Below, one piece after another: positions 20,132-28,189 of a DNA stretch of 64,000 nucleotides. This stretch comes from Kordiimonas aquimaris (GTDB taxonomy: Bacteria; Pseudomonadota; Alphaproteobacteria; Sphingomonadales; Kordiimonadaceae), in assembly GCF_025574485.1 (NCBI RefSeq), contig NZ_JAOBPO010000001.1, positions 255,501 to 319,500 on the forward strand, in the 5' to 3' direction. The first letter of the stretch is position 1, and every line of letters begins with the position of its first letter. The position numbers and the translations under genes are program-made. The notes under the pieces are model-generated. The model had not been told where the DNA came from. It did no database searches and worked only from the letters and a program-made list of their open reading frames with translations.

Positions 20132-20329
20132 TTAGCCGTACGGCATAAACTGTTTAATGATACGTGCATCAGGCTCGCTCATTACAGTTGTTCCACGCTG
20201 GTTACGGATTTGCTTATTGGTACGTTTGATCATGCCGTGCTGTTTACCAGCTTGGCCTGATTTAACTTTACCAGAGGCAGTGAGTTTAAAGCGTTTTTTA
20301 ACGCTCGATTTAGTCTTCATTTTGGGCAT
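20132..20329 (-). CDS. rpmI: 50S ribosomal protein L35
   Basis: A 65-residue basic protein, normal length for L35. It begins [20 protein letters not shown] and contains the GKHGM-like GKQHGMIKR segment. A strong GAGGA lies upstream. It is first in a transcript with rplT, starting from a recognisable promoter at 20415-20443. Confidence 0.99.
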   Translation of the reverse strand: MPKMKTKSSVKKRFKLTASGKVKSGQAGKQHGMIKRTNKQIRNQRGTTVMSEPDARIIKQFMPYG

Positions 20330-20414
20330 TTTGCTTCCTCACATTGCGTAAAGAGTTATCAGTTTGAGCAACCTCGGCAGCCCTTATATCAGCCGGATCG
20401 CTCGCGAATGGGGG

Positions 20415-20443
20415 TGTATAGGGTGGTTTTCTGCGCTTTGCAA
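20415..20443 (-). promoter_or_regulatory. Candidate sigma-70 promoter of rpmI-rplT
   Basis: Minus-strand TTGCAA (20438-20443), 17 bases, then TATACA (20415-20420). This is the cleanest consensus-like promoter I found in the window. It gives an rpmI leader of roughly 80 bases. Confidence 0.6.
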
Positions 20444-20466
20444 GCAGATTCAGCGTAATTTTTAAC

Positions 20467-22026
20467 CTATTTGGGCGTCAGGTCTTTTTGCCGCCCCAGT
20501 GACGGTGCAACAACCTGTTCCTGGGCACTAAAATAATCGAGCAGAATCTCTGAAATCAAACCCGCATTGCCGGTTTTCTCAGCCTCGGTAAAGGTAGTGA
20601 ATAAATCGGCACCGTTGGCAATGATTGTAGGAGCGCCAGCACTCAAAATATCCGTTGGCAAGATGGGTTTGCCACCACGCGTAATGGATAGAACCCGCTG
20701 ATACTCAGGCTTTGAAAGGTCATAGGTCACCTCAAAACCAGATATTTCCAGCAATCCACGCTCGAAGGTCAGGGATTGCTCAATCAAATCCCGGATCTGG
20801 CGTCCATTCAACTCCATTGTCAAAACATGATCAATAAAGGGATAGACATCTAGAACATCAACGCGGCGAATATCACCCGCGGGCAGATCTTTGCGCAAAC
20901 TGCCCGGGTGGATGAAAGCAATATCAGTGCCTGCCTTCTCTCGGAAAATGTCTGCGAACAAGTTCCCGAGCGTCGATTCTTCCATATATTTCCGGTTCAT
21001 ATAGGTGTCTGAACGGCCAATCACTTCAAACAAGGCCGGAAATCTGGCACGTGCTGCTGCGATTCTCTCTCGCACTACCGGGTCTGGGGCATACCGGTTG
21101 GCATCCACGGGAATAAGCTTCCCATCGTGGGCTTGAATAGCTCCGGACGAGTCGAGTGTGAGCTCTAAAAAACCAAGATGTGTTGCTTGGCCATATGTTT
21201 GCATAATGATGGTGCCGGTTTCGGGATGAATAACCGGTTTTGGTGTGCCCGCATCTGCATGGCCTGAAAACATCACATCAACACCGGTGACGGCACCTGC
21301 AAGGCGGATATCTGCATCGATATCACGCTGGGTACGCGGGTCCGTTTCTGCATCTGTTTGCATTGGCGCAGTTTTTCCCTGATGCGTGAGCAAAACCACG
21401 ATGTCCACTTCATCACGGATCGCATCAACCGACTTTTGCACGGCGACGGCCTCATCAGTGACATCAAGAGGCGCAATGAACGCCGGAATAATGGCAGAAA
21501 CGGCATCACGTCCCATAATAGCAACGACACCAATACGAACACCATCACGTTCTATAATCGTGTGTGCCTGTGCAAAAGGATGGTCTGTGCCCTTGTAAAA
21601 CATATTGGCGCTTAGGACCGGAAAAGGCGCGCGGTTCTTCTGCCAACCAAATACCTCGACACCATATTCAAACTCATGGTTGCCAATACCCAAAGCATCA
21701 TACCCCATAAGGGCCATCAGATCGAAAGCGAGCGCACCTTGCGTTTCCTTGGCCAGCGCCCCTGTAAAAATATCGCCGGAATCAAATAAAAATGTACGAG
21801 GATTAGTAGTGCGGATTTCATTAATCAGGGTTGTCATCTCGGCTATGCCGCCGATGCGATCCAGATCATCAAGCCAAAAAGCCGGAATAGGGTCATAGGC
21901 ACTTTCCACATCGTTAGTAAAAAGCAGTGTCACCTTTTTATCTTCGGCCTGCGAAAGCGGCGGGAAAACAACAAAAATGAAAAGAACTGCAACTTGATAT
22001 GCTTTCCGCATCGCACGTTTAGGCAT
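20467..22026 (-). CDS. Exported 5'-nucleotidase/UshA-type metallophosphatase, variant metal site
   Basis: About 519 residues from ATG 22026, which has AGAGGAG upstream; GTG 22032 overlaps that region. A signal peptide ends near LSQAE. The N-terminal calcineurin-like domain shows TNDVES, FDSGD, GNHEFEYG and LLTHQGK. The C-terminal 5'-nucleotidase domain starts near residue 335. It likely hydrolyses nucleotides, cyclic nucleotides or related phosphoesters in the periplasm. Compared with UshA, the TNDxH histidine is Glu and the second His of the GHxH pair is Asp (SGHAD). This may mark a distinct subfamily with altered metal use. Confidence 0.87.
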   Translation of the reverse strand: MPKRAMRKAYQVAVLFIFVVFPPLSQAEDKKVTLLFTNDVESAYDPIPAFWLDDLDRIGGIAEMTTLINEIRTTNPRTFLFDSGDIFTGALAKETQGALAFDLMALMGYDALGIGNHEFEYGVEVFGWQKNRAPFPVLSANMFYKGTDHPFAQAHTIIERDGVRIGVVAIMGRDAVSAIIPAFIAPLDVTDEAVAVQKSVDAIRDEVDIVVLLTHQGKTAPMQTDAETDPRTQRDIDADIRLAGAVTGVDVMFSGHADAGTPKPVIHPETGTIIMQTYGQATHLGFLELTLDSSGAIQAHDGKLIPVDANRYAPDPVVRERIAAARARFPALFEVIGRSDTYMNRKYMEESTLGNLFADIFREKAGTDIAFIHPGSLRKDLPAGDIRRVDVLDVYPFIDHVLTMELNGRQIRDLIEQSLTFERGLLEISGFEVTYDLSKPEYQRVLSITRGGKPILPTDILSAGAPTIIANGADLFTTFTEAEKTGNAGLISEILLDYFSAQEQVVAPSLGRQKDLTPK

Positions 22027-22135
22027 CCACACTCTCCTCTTTCATCAAGTAAAAGCGAAGAATTGATAACAAACAAGCTTTCTTTACGTGGCAGCCATTC
22101 CATCACACTTTTATAAAGCCGAGAGATGCGACTTA

Positions 22136-22774
22136 TTACGTTTTGCGCGCAACAATGTAGCGACTCAGTGCTTTTTTCGGGAAATTACCACTTTCAATAA
22201 TTTTAAACCCTGCATCTGCTATCATTGTTTCCCAGTCTTTTGCTTTCATAAAGTTCACATAAGGAGCTTTACCCAGGAATTGCATTATTGGCAGGAGAAT
22301 TTTCAATAAGCGCCATTTCATCGGCGTACCTTGCCCAAAACTACAAACAGTTTTGGAGATAAAAAGCCCATCAGGCTTGAGGTGATCCTTAATCGCTTGA
22401 AGAGCTGCCGGTGCGTCCTCCAGAAGGTGCAACATATTATGGGCTAGAACGGCGTCGTATGACTCTGTAACAAGATCAGCATCCAACACATCCGCCTGAA
22501 TAAAATTCACGTTAGAGACGCCCTGACGCAATACTTGCGCTCGGCCAATTTCTATCATCTTACCCGATAAATCACTGGCGGTAATCTCACGGACATTTTC
22601 CGCTAACAATAGTGCCGTTGATCCTGTCCCACAGCCTACTTCCAGAACATGGTCTGTTGCTTTCAGATACCCTCGTGTTTTATTCAGTGTATAGAGGTAA
22701 GCCTCTTCATCAGAGATTGGTGCTTTCGCATATTTCTCTGATACTTTATCCCAAAAAACTGCCGCATTTTGCAT
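22136..22774 (-). CDS. Class I SAM-dependent methyltransferase
   Basis: A 212-residue cytosolic methyltransferase of the Methyltransf_11/25 type. Motif I is VLEVGCGTGSTALLLAE, followed by ITASDLSGKMIEIGRAQ, VLDADLVTESYDAVLAHNMLHLLED and LKPDGLFISKTV. The substrate is unknown. Divergent from a LysR-type regulator across about 84 bases, the classical arrangement for a regulator and its target. Confidence 0.88.
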   Translation of the reverse strand: MQNAAVFWDKVSEKYAKAPISDEEAYLYTLNKTRGYLKATDHVLEVGCGTGSTALLLAENVREITASDLSGKMIEIGRAQVLRQGVSNVNFIQADVLDADLVTESYDAVLAHNMLHLLEDAPAALQAIKDHLKPDGLFISKTVCSFGQGTPMKWRLLKILLPIMQFLGKAPYVNFMKAKDWETMIADAGFKIIESGNFPKKALSRYIVARKT

Positions 22775-22840
22775 TCTTATTCTCCTTTTCTTTAGGAATA
22801 CATAAACACATTACCAATATAAATTGCTTAAATTTCATCA

Positions 22841-22894
22841 TTTGATATACAAAAATGCATGAATTGGAGCTCCGTATCATTTGATTGGAATCAA
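22841..22894. promoter_or_regulatory. Candidate LysR operators (two dyads)
   Basis: TTTG-ATATA-CAAA at 22841-22853 lies 6 bases before the LysR ATG. TTGATT-GG-AATCAA at 22881-22894 lies in the first codons of the gene. Both resemble the T-N11-A dyads bound by LysR proteins. Assignment is by pattern only. Confidence 0.35.
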
Positions 22895-23752
22895 GCGCGC
22901 GCTTTTTTGGCTACGGTCGAGGAAGGCTCACTTTCCGCTGCAGCTCGTCAACTTGGCTTGACCCAGCCAACACTTGGCAGGCAGGTCAGTGCGCTGGAGG
23001 AAGCGCTGGATGTGGTTCTATTCGAGCGGATTGGTAAGTCTCTGGTGCTAACACCGTCCGGTATTGAATTGTCAGAACATGTTCGTGCGATGTACGAGGC
23101 TGCCAGTCGCATGTCTCTTACGGCATCTGGCCAGTCTCAGACTATCGAAGGTAAGGTCAACATTACTGCGTCTGATATAATGTCTGCCTATATTCTACCG
23201 CCTGCCTTGAAGCAATTACGTGAAACAGCGCCTCTCATAGAAATCAATGTGGTTGCGACAAATGATATTCGGGATTTGCAATTGCGGGAGGCAGATATCG
23301 CTGTCAGGCATGTTCGACCTGAACAACCTGACCTGATAGCGAAACTGATTGGAGACGGAGCCGGGGCATTTTATGCATCAAAGCAATATCTCGACAAATA
23401 CGGACGACCAGAAACCGAGGATGACCTATCAGATCATGACTTCATAGGGTTTGGCGACAACACCCGTATGATAGATGCATTAAACCAAATGGGCCTTAAG
23501 CTTAGCAAAAAGAATTTCCGCGTGGGTTCCGCTAGTGGTTTGGTTGCGTGGGAGATGGCACGCAACGGCCTCGGTATTATTGTTATGTCTAACAATGTAG
23601 GTGACACTACACATGATATGGAGCGCGTTTTACCGAACCGCGACCCTATGCTTTTCCCCATATGGCTTACTGCACACCGCGAGCTTTATACCAGCCGGCG
23701 TATTCGTCTGACATTTGATCTTTTGGCAGACTTTTTATCTAAAGAAATGTGA
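22859..23752 (+). CDS. LysR-family transcriptional regulator
   Basis: A 297-residue LTTR. The winged helix-turn-helix is at about 10-70 (WNQARAFLATVEEGSLSAAARQLGLTQPTLGRQVSALEE). The C-terminal effector-binding domain starts near residue 95. The ATG lacks a visible Shine-Dalgarno and sits next to a palindromic site, so translation may be weak or leaderless. It probably controls the divergent methyltransferase gene and itself. Confidence 0.92.
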   Translation: MNWSSVSFDWNQARAFLATVEEGSLSAAARQLGLTQPTLGRQVSALEEALDVVLFERIGKSLVLTPSGIELSEHVRAMYEAASRMSLTASGQSQTIEGKVNITASDIMSAYILPPALKQLRETAPLIEINVVATNDIRDLQLREADIAVRHVRPEQPDLIAKLIGDGAGAFYASKQYLDKYGRPETEDDLSDHDFIGFGDNTRMIDALNQMGLKLSKKNFRVGSASGLVAWEMARNGLGIIVMSNNVGDTTHDMERVLPNRDPMLFPIWLTAHRELYTSRRIRLTFDLLADFLSKEM

Positions 23753-23849
23753 TCTGAGTATACAGGCTCCACGGTCTCTTCCCGCAGCTTTCTATATCCT
23801 TAATTGTTAAATAAGGATGACCTGTAAATTCCACATGAAGACAGCTTAT

Positions 23850-24596
23850 CTAACTCACCATCAGCTTATGTGCTGAAAGACGCTCGTAAGCTGGTTGTGC
23901 AGCGTCTGCGATGCGCTGTAATTCTGCTGGAAGCTTACCGTTAAACGGCTTGCGTATTTCAAATTTTGTCGATTTTTCAACGTTCTTGTACCACCACGGA
24001 GCCCAGGCGCCATCTGTATCACGCGGGCCAGCCGGCCATGACAGCATAGCCTCTGTATAAGGAATACCTATGCGTTCACATATGGCAGAGAGCATATTTG
24101 CCGGATTATTAAGCAGGTCATCGCTATCGATCACTAGCGGCGTAACTTCCGTTTTATCTGCAACATAGTTATACAGTTTTTCAAGTTGAAGAATACCCAT
24201 ATCATCAAGGCAAACTTCCGCCCGGCTTTTAACATAACTGGCAATCATGGCGGCAGGTTCCCGCAGCAAGAAACAATGATGCACCCCACTCAACCAACCA
24301 AGCGGTGTTTCAGCCAGAATATGATGGCTCATTTGTTTTTGGTACTGAACGTGCACACCGCCCTCAAGGGGGGCCATCAATTGATCAATAACAGCCTGTG
24401 CAGCAGCGGGTTGGCTTGCAAGTACTTTGTCACGCCCCGGGTGCTCCAGCTGCGTTTCATGCAGATAATAAGCATAGAAAGGCTCATCAACTACAGTACA
24501 GTCTTGCCGGTTTTCAAAGGCACGCATCAAGGCTGTGGAAATGTTGCGCGGACCAGACCACATCGCAATGCGGCAAATATCGTTTTTCTTGCTCAA
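23850..24596 (-). CDS. Sulfotransferase-like P-loop protein
   Basis: A 248-residue protein of the sulfotransferase superfamily. The PAPS 5'-phosphosulfate loop is SGPRNISTALM near residues 14-24, followed by VVDEPFYAYYL. A conserved Arg/Ser region (CFLLREPAAMIASYVKSR) is the probable 3'-phosphate-binding strand-helix. The acceptor is unknown. The start is a TTG overlapping the stop of the aminotransferase gene (TTGA), so the two are coupled. Plant proteins annotated as BCAT-like appear to join a P-loop/sulfotransferase-like part with a class IV aminotransferase; I recall this but could not verify it. Confidence 0.8.
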   Translation of the reverse strand: MSKKNDICRIAMWSGPRNISTALMRAFENRQDCTVVDEPFYAYYLHETQLEHPGRDKVLASQPAAAQAVIDQLMAPLEGGVHVQYQKQMSHHILAETPLGWLSGVHHCFLLREPAAMIASYVKSRAEVCLDDMGILQLEKLYNYVADKTEVTPLVIDSDDLLNNPANMLSAICERIGIPYTEAMLSWPAGPRDTDGAWAPWWYKNVEKSTKFEIRKPFNGKLPAELQRIADAAQPAYERLSAHKLMVS

Positions 24597-25549
24597 ACAG
24601 AACGCCCTTCTTCAATTGCGCCGTCTATTTGCGCTGTGTACGCATCGCGCAGCTTTTTCACCATTGGGCCAGGCATACCGCCCAGGATACTTGGTGTACC
24701 ATGCGAATCGCAGCCAATAATCCGGCCATCAATTTCGCGCACTGGCGAAAGCCCAGCGTATGTTCCCGTAACAAACGCTTCATCCGCGCTGTAAACATCT
24801 GTCAGACTAAAGTTTTTCTCATAAACCGGTATGCCCGCACTGCGTGCCGCCTCAATCACAAGACCCCGCGTTACGCCGCCCAGACAAAACTGCCCGGTTG
24901 ACGTCCATACTTCGCCGTTTTTAACAATAAAGAAATGCGTTGAATTACAGGTAGCAACAAAGCCGTGCGGGTCCAGCATGAGAGCTTCATCCGCGCCTGC
25001 TTTTGTGGCTTGAATACATGCAAGAATACAATTTATTTTGGAATGCGAGTTCAATTTTTGATCTTGTACATCAGGATACCCGCGTCGCACATGAACGGTG
25101 AACAGCTTTATACCTTCATCAAGGGTCTGCTGCACCGGCAGCTTGAACTCAGGGATAATAACGATGGTTGGGTCACCAATTGTAACGCGTGGATCTTGAT
25201 AAGGCGTGGCTTTTACACCGCGCGTTACCATTAACCTTATATGTCCACCTTCAGACATGTTATTAGCATCGATAGTTTGATAAATACGCTCAGCCAGTTG
25301 CTCTTTAGAAAGCGACATTGCCATATCTAAAGCTTTAGCGCCGTCATAAAGCCGCTTTAGATGTCTGCCCAAGAATACAACGACACCTGCATGCACTCTC
25401 AAGCCTTCCCAAACACCATCCCCTAAAATGAACCCGCTATCAAATACGGATATTCTGGCGTTATCTCTGGAAAATAATTCGCCGTTAATGTTGATTTTTA
25501 TCTCGGCATTACGCGGATCATCTTCATAATCATGAGTGCCATGAGCCAT
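24593..25549 (-). CDS. Class IV PLP aminotransferase (BCAT/D-amino acid aminotransferase-like)
   Basis: A 318-residue fold-type IV PLP enzyme. ISVFDSGFILGDGVWEGLR is the N-terminal hallmark. The likely Schiff-base Lys lies in SHSKINCILACIQATKAGADEALMLD, followed by GFVATCNSTHFFIV and GVTRGLVIEAARSAGIPV. The substrate could be branched-chain or D-amino acids. The EGSNLF-type motif is replaced by CNSTHFF, so this is not a standard IlvE. It forms a two-gene unit with the sulfotransferase-like gene. Confidence 0.85.
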   Translation of the reverse strand: MAHGTHDYEDDPRNAEIKININGELFSRDNARISVFDSGFILGDGVWEGLRVHAGVVVFLGRHLKRLYDGAKALDMAMSLSKEQLAERIYQTIDANNMSEGGHIRLMVTRGVKATPYQDPRVTIGDPTIVIIPEFKLPVQQTLDEGIKLFTVHVRRGYPDVQDQKLNSHSKINCILACIQATKAGADEALMLDPHGFVATCNSTHFFIVKNGEVWTSTGQFCLGGVTRGLVIEAARSAGIPVYEKNFSLTDVYSADEAFVTGTYAGLSPVREIDGRIIGCDSHGTPSILGGMPGPMVKKLRDAYTAQIDGAIEEGRSV

Positions 25550-25695
25550 ATATTTTTCTCTTCGCTGAATTTACTTGGCAAAGTTACAAGGAGTTGCCCG
25601 CGCAGGCAATTACTTCTGGCAGGCAACAAAACTTTTTATAATACTGCTAAGTTAAGCACCAATAATGGTGCACGCTCATTTTTAAGGAGGTAAAT

Positions 25696-26094
25696 ATGGC
25701 TGGGTATTCAGGTACGCCTCTAATCAAGAAATTGGGCATCAAGGATGGCATGCGGGTACATTTTATTAACGCACCAACACACCTTCCCAAGCTTCTAGGC
25801 CCATTGCCAACATGTGTAACAGAGGCTTCCAAGTCAAATATAGATTTCACTCATGCCTTTTTTTACGAGCGTGACGTGTTTGCAAGCACGATACATACCA
25901 TGATAAACGCCATGGCACGCGATGGCATGGTTTGGATTTCCTGGCCAAAGAAAGCATCGAAAGTACCTACAACTATGACCGAAGGTGTCATTAGAGAAAT
26001 TGCGTTACCTCTTGGCCTTGTTGATGTGAAAGTATGTGCCGTTGATGATGTGTGGTCTGGCCTCAAACTTATGATTCGCAAGGGATTACGATAG
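25696..26094 (+). CDS. DUF3052-family protein
   Basis: A 132-residue protein with a perfect AAGGAGG Shine-Dalgarno. It begins MAGYSGTPLIKKLGIKDGMRV, and the central DGMVWISWPKKASKVPTTMTEGVIRE segment is characteristic of DUF3052. It continues with LVDVKVCAVDDVWSGLKLMIRK. The family has no established biochemical role. A stand-alone gene, convergent with the cupin gene. Confidence 0.85.
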   Translation: MAGYSGTPLIKKLGIKDGMRVHFINAPTHLPKLLGPLPTCVTEASKSNIDFTHAFFYERDVFASTIHTMINAMARDGMVWISWPKKASKVPTTMTEGVIREIALPLGLVDVKVCAVDDVWSGLKLMIRKGLR

Positions 26095-26121
26095 CCTCTT
26101 TTCATTACGTTTCCGTAATAA

Positions 26122-26799
26122 TTAAGAGCTGGGCCTAGCAACATGTCGTAGATGGCCCGTTTTGATCCAAATTTTTGCACCTTCTTTACCTGCGACAAGA
26201 TGAAGAGGGTAATTATCAGGTACTCGTAGCCAGCTGTGCTTCGTAAAAATTTCACCAGATTCAGAAAAAGAACCATCCAGAACCAATACTTCTGCACCGC
26301 CTTGAGTTTCTATCATGTTTGAAACTTCAGGCTTCCACATTTCCATGTGTACGTGTTCGCGGACATCATGAAATAATGAAATGGTCGATACACCCACACG
26401 GTCTTTAGATGCTTTGGCAACAGTATTATTCATGTTGATGTTAACATGAATGCGGTCTTCCATATCAAACTGCCACAACTTAACAAAGATTGTGCAGCCA
26501 GGTTCAGATCCCGGTTTGTGTTTAGAGGTCGGTGGGTTTCGGACATAAGACCCAACAGGAAAGTCCCCGTGTTCATCCTGAAATACACCGTCGAGAACAA
26601 TAAACTCTTCTCCGCCAGTATGCACATGCGGTGAAAAATGACTGCCGGGAACGTACCTAACAATTGTTGTGGCACGCGCAACCTCACCACCCAATCGGTC
26701 TAACATGCGGCGATCAACACCTTTCATCGGTGACGCTTGCCAGGGAATATCTTCTGTGTGCATTGCCACACGAACAAAAAAGTCAGCATTTAAATCCAT
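26122..26799 (-). CDS. ChrR-like bicupin protein
   Basis: A 225-residue protein with two cupin domains (about 10-110 and 125-215). The first has SHFSPHVHTGGEEFIVLDGVFQDEHG with a metal-binding His/Glu set. The second has VLDGSFSESGEIFTKHSWLRVP. It resembles the cupin part of the anti-sigma factor ChrR, but the N-terminal zinc anti-sigma domain is absent and no ECF sigma gene lies beside it. It may therefore act as a metal-dependent enzyme or sensor. Confidence 0.82.
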   Translation of the reverse strand: MDLNADFFVRVAMHTEDIPWQASPMKGVDRRMLDRLGGEVARATTIVRYVPGSHFSPHVHTGGEEFIVLDGVFQDEHGDFPVGSYVRNPPTSKHKPGSEPGCTIFVKLWQFDMEDRIHVNINMNNTVAKASKDRVGVSTISLFHDVREHVHMEMWKPEVSNMIETQGGAEVLVLDGSFSESGEIFTKHSWLRVPDNYPLHLVAGKEGAKIWIKTGHLRHVARPSS

Positions 26800-26825
26800 T
26801 GTTCAAAACTCCAGATAAGCAATAT

Positions 26826-26866
26826 GTTGGTGGGCTTATAGCTTCAGTTATTATAAGCTCACCAAC
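26826..26866. repeat. Long intergenic inverted repeat (15-base arms)
   Basis: GTTGGTGGGCTTATA (26826-26840) is complementary to TATAAGCTCACCAAC (26852-26866) with one G-U pair in the plus-sense RNA and an 11-base loop. It lies between a GST gene and the cupin gene, both on the minus strand. No U-run follows, so terminator function is uncertain. It may be a hairpin repeat element. Confidence 0.55.
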
Positions 26867-26872
26867 TAAGTT

Positions 26873-27499
26873 CTACGCAAGTATGCTTGTAGTTGCGCGG
26901 GACGATATTCTGTTACGCCAAGCTATTACATGCGAACATTCTTCAGGAATGGCAATTTCGGCAAAATCAGCAAAGGCAAACCCTGCATACGCCGTTATAT
27001 CGGCAACTGTTAGTCGGTCTGCCGCGAGATAATCCTGCTCTTCAAGTACAGCATTCATCCACTGTATTGTTTTCATTGCTACTTCACGGCGCTTCTGTCC
27101 CCATTCTGCATTTTGATATGTTTCCATTTCAGGACCCAAACCTGGTGTTGCATGATGGAAATATGCAGCTACCGCTTCCAACAAACCGTCTTCAACCTTG
27201 CGCTGCATCATATGAATTATACCACGCTCCTTTGGATTTAAGCCGGTCAACGTTGGTTCGCCGCTCAAATGATCAAGGTATTCAGTAATAGCGGCAGACT
27301 CAGAAATAACTGTACCGTCATTTAAAACCAGCACAGGCACTGCACCTGATGGATTAATTGCTAGAAACTCTGGCGAACGGCTTGCACCTGCTGGCACATC
27401 AACGTGAATGAACTCAACATCATCAACCAAACCCTTTTCAGCCAAAGCCAACCGCACACGGGCTGGATTAGGAAAACCCTTATATTCATATACTTTCAT
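26873..27499 (-). CDS. Glutathione S-transferase family protein
   Basis: A 208-residue GST. The N-domain is MKVYEYKGFPNPARVRLALAEKG, with NPSGAVPVLVLNDGTVISESAAITEYLD (cis-Pro and the Glu-Ser glutathione contact). The C-domain is helical (about 90-205), with LTVADITAYAGFAFADF. Substrate unknown. Divergent from a TetR regulator with two candidate operators between them, so expression is probably induced by a small molecule. Confidence 0.9.
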   Translation of the reverse strand: MKVYEYKGFPNPARVRLALAEKGLVDDVEFIHVDVPAGASRSPEFLAINPSGAVPVLVLNDGTVISESAAITEYLDHLSGEPTLTGLNPKERGIIHMMQRKVEDGLLEAVAAYFHHATPGLGPEMETYQNAEWGQKRREVAMKTIQWMNAVLEEQDYLAADRLTVADITAYAGFAFADFAEIAIPEECSHVIAWRNRISSRATTSILA

Positions 27500-27510
27500 G
27501 CTACATCCTT

Positions 27511-27538
27511 TTCATTTACCTATCAGTAGGTATATGAA
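27511..27538. promoter_or_regulatory. Candidate TetR operator 1 (28-base dyad)
   Basis: A near-perfect palindrome: arm TTCATTTACCTA (27511-27522) and its partner TAGGTATATGAA (27527-27538), with one mismatched position and a 4-base centre. It overlaps the leader of the GST gene just upstream of its Shine-Dalgarno. Repressor binding here would block GST expression. Confidence 0.6.
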
Positions 27539-27575
27539 AAGTTCTTAACTTTAAAATATATATCTTGTCAAGAGC

Positions 27576-27589
27576 CTATCATCTGATAG
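27576..27589. promoter_or_regulatory. Candidate TetR operator 2
   Basis: CTATCA (27576-27581), 2 bases, TGATAG (27584-27589): a perfect dyad immediately before the TetR gene. It shares the CCTATCA element with operator 1. A TTGACA -35-like hexamer for the GST gene lies next to it on the minus strand (27566-27571). Confidence 0.5.
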
Positions 27590-27601
27590 ACAATAAACAT
27601 T

Positions 27602-28189
27602 ATGACAAGTACAACATATGCACCCAAAGCGATTGAAATCCTTGATGTGGCAGAAATGCACATGCGCCGTGGCGGTTTTGATGCCATCAGCTTCCGCGAC
27701 ATTGCAACGCAAGTGGGTATTAAAAGCGCAAGCGTTCATTATCACTTCCCCCAGAAAGCTGATTTAGGCGAGGCGGTTGTTAACCGCTATAGGGATAAAA
27801 TTCTTAATTACTTGGGTGAGCCAACTTCATACACAATGGTGGAAGCCATTGAAAAACTGATAACTCTATATGAAACAGCCCTTACAGGCAGTGACAGCGT
27901 GTGCCTTTGTTGTGTACTGGGCTCTGAAGCAGATACATTACCGGACAAGGTAGCACATGAAGTAAACGTATATTTTACTGATTTGTCAGCCTGGGCACGC
28001 ACCGCCTTGAACCCAAAAGGTATGACGAAAGACATTGATGCTCTCGCCACTTTTACAATTAGCGTACTACAAGGGGCAATGACAATGTCGGTGGCTATGA
28101 ACGACAACACACAGTTTACTGCAGCTGCAAATCTTCTAAAGGGACAAATCCAAACCGAAGAATTCCGGCAATCATTGTTTAAAGGCTAA
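27602..28189 (+). CDS. TetR/AcrR-family transcriptional regulator
   Basis: A 195-residue repressor. The N-terminal helix-turn-helix (about 10-55) reads ILDVAEMHMRRGGFDAISFRDIATQVGIKSASVHYHFPQKADLGEAV, and the C-terminal ligand domain is helical. It contains a CLCCVLGSEA Cys-rich segment near residue 102, which might be redox sensitive. It probably controls itself and the divergent GST gene. Its 3' end overlaps the 3' end of pyrF by 11 bases (convergent). Confidence 0.92.
   Translation: MTSTTYAPKAIEILDVAEMHMRRGGFDAISFRDIATQVGIKSASVHYHFPQKADLGEAVVNRYRDKILNYLGEPTSYTMVEAIEKLITLYETALTGSDSVCLCCVLGSEADTLPDKVAHEVNVYFTDLSAWARTALNPKGMTKDIDALATFTISVLQGAMTMSVAMNDNTQFTAAANLLKGQIQTEEFRQSLFKG

Noticed and set aside
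26122-26799. ECF sigma/anti-sigma (ChrR) pair.
   Set aside because: Only the cupin part resembles ChrR; the N-terminal zinc domain and the sigma factor gene are missing.
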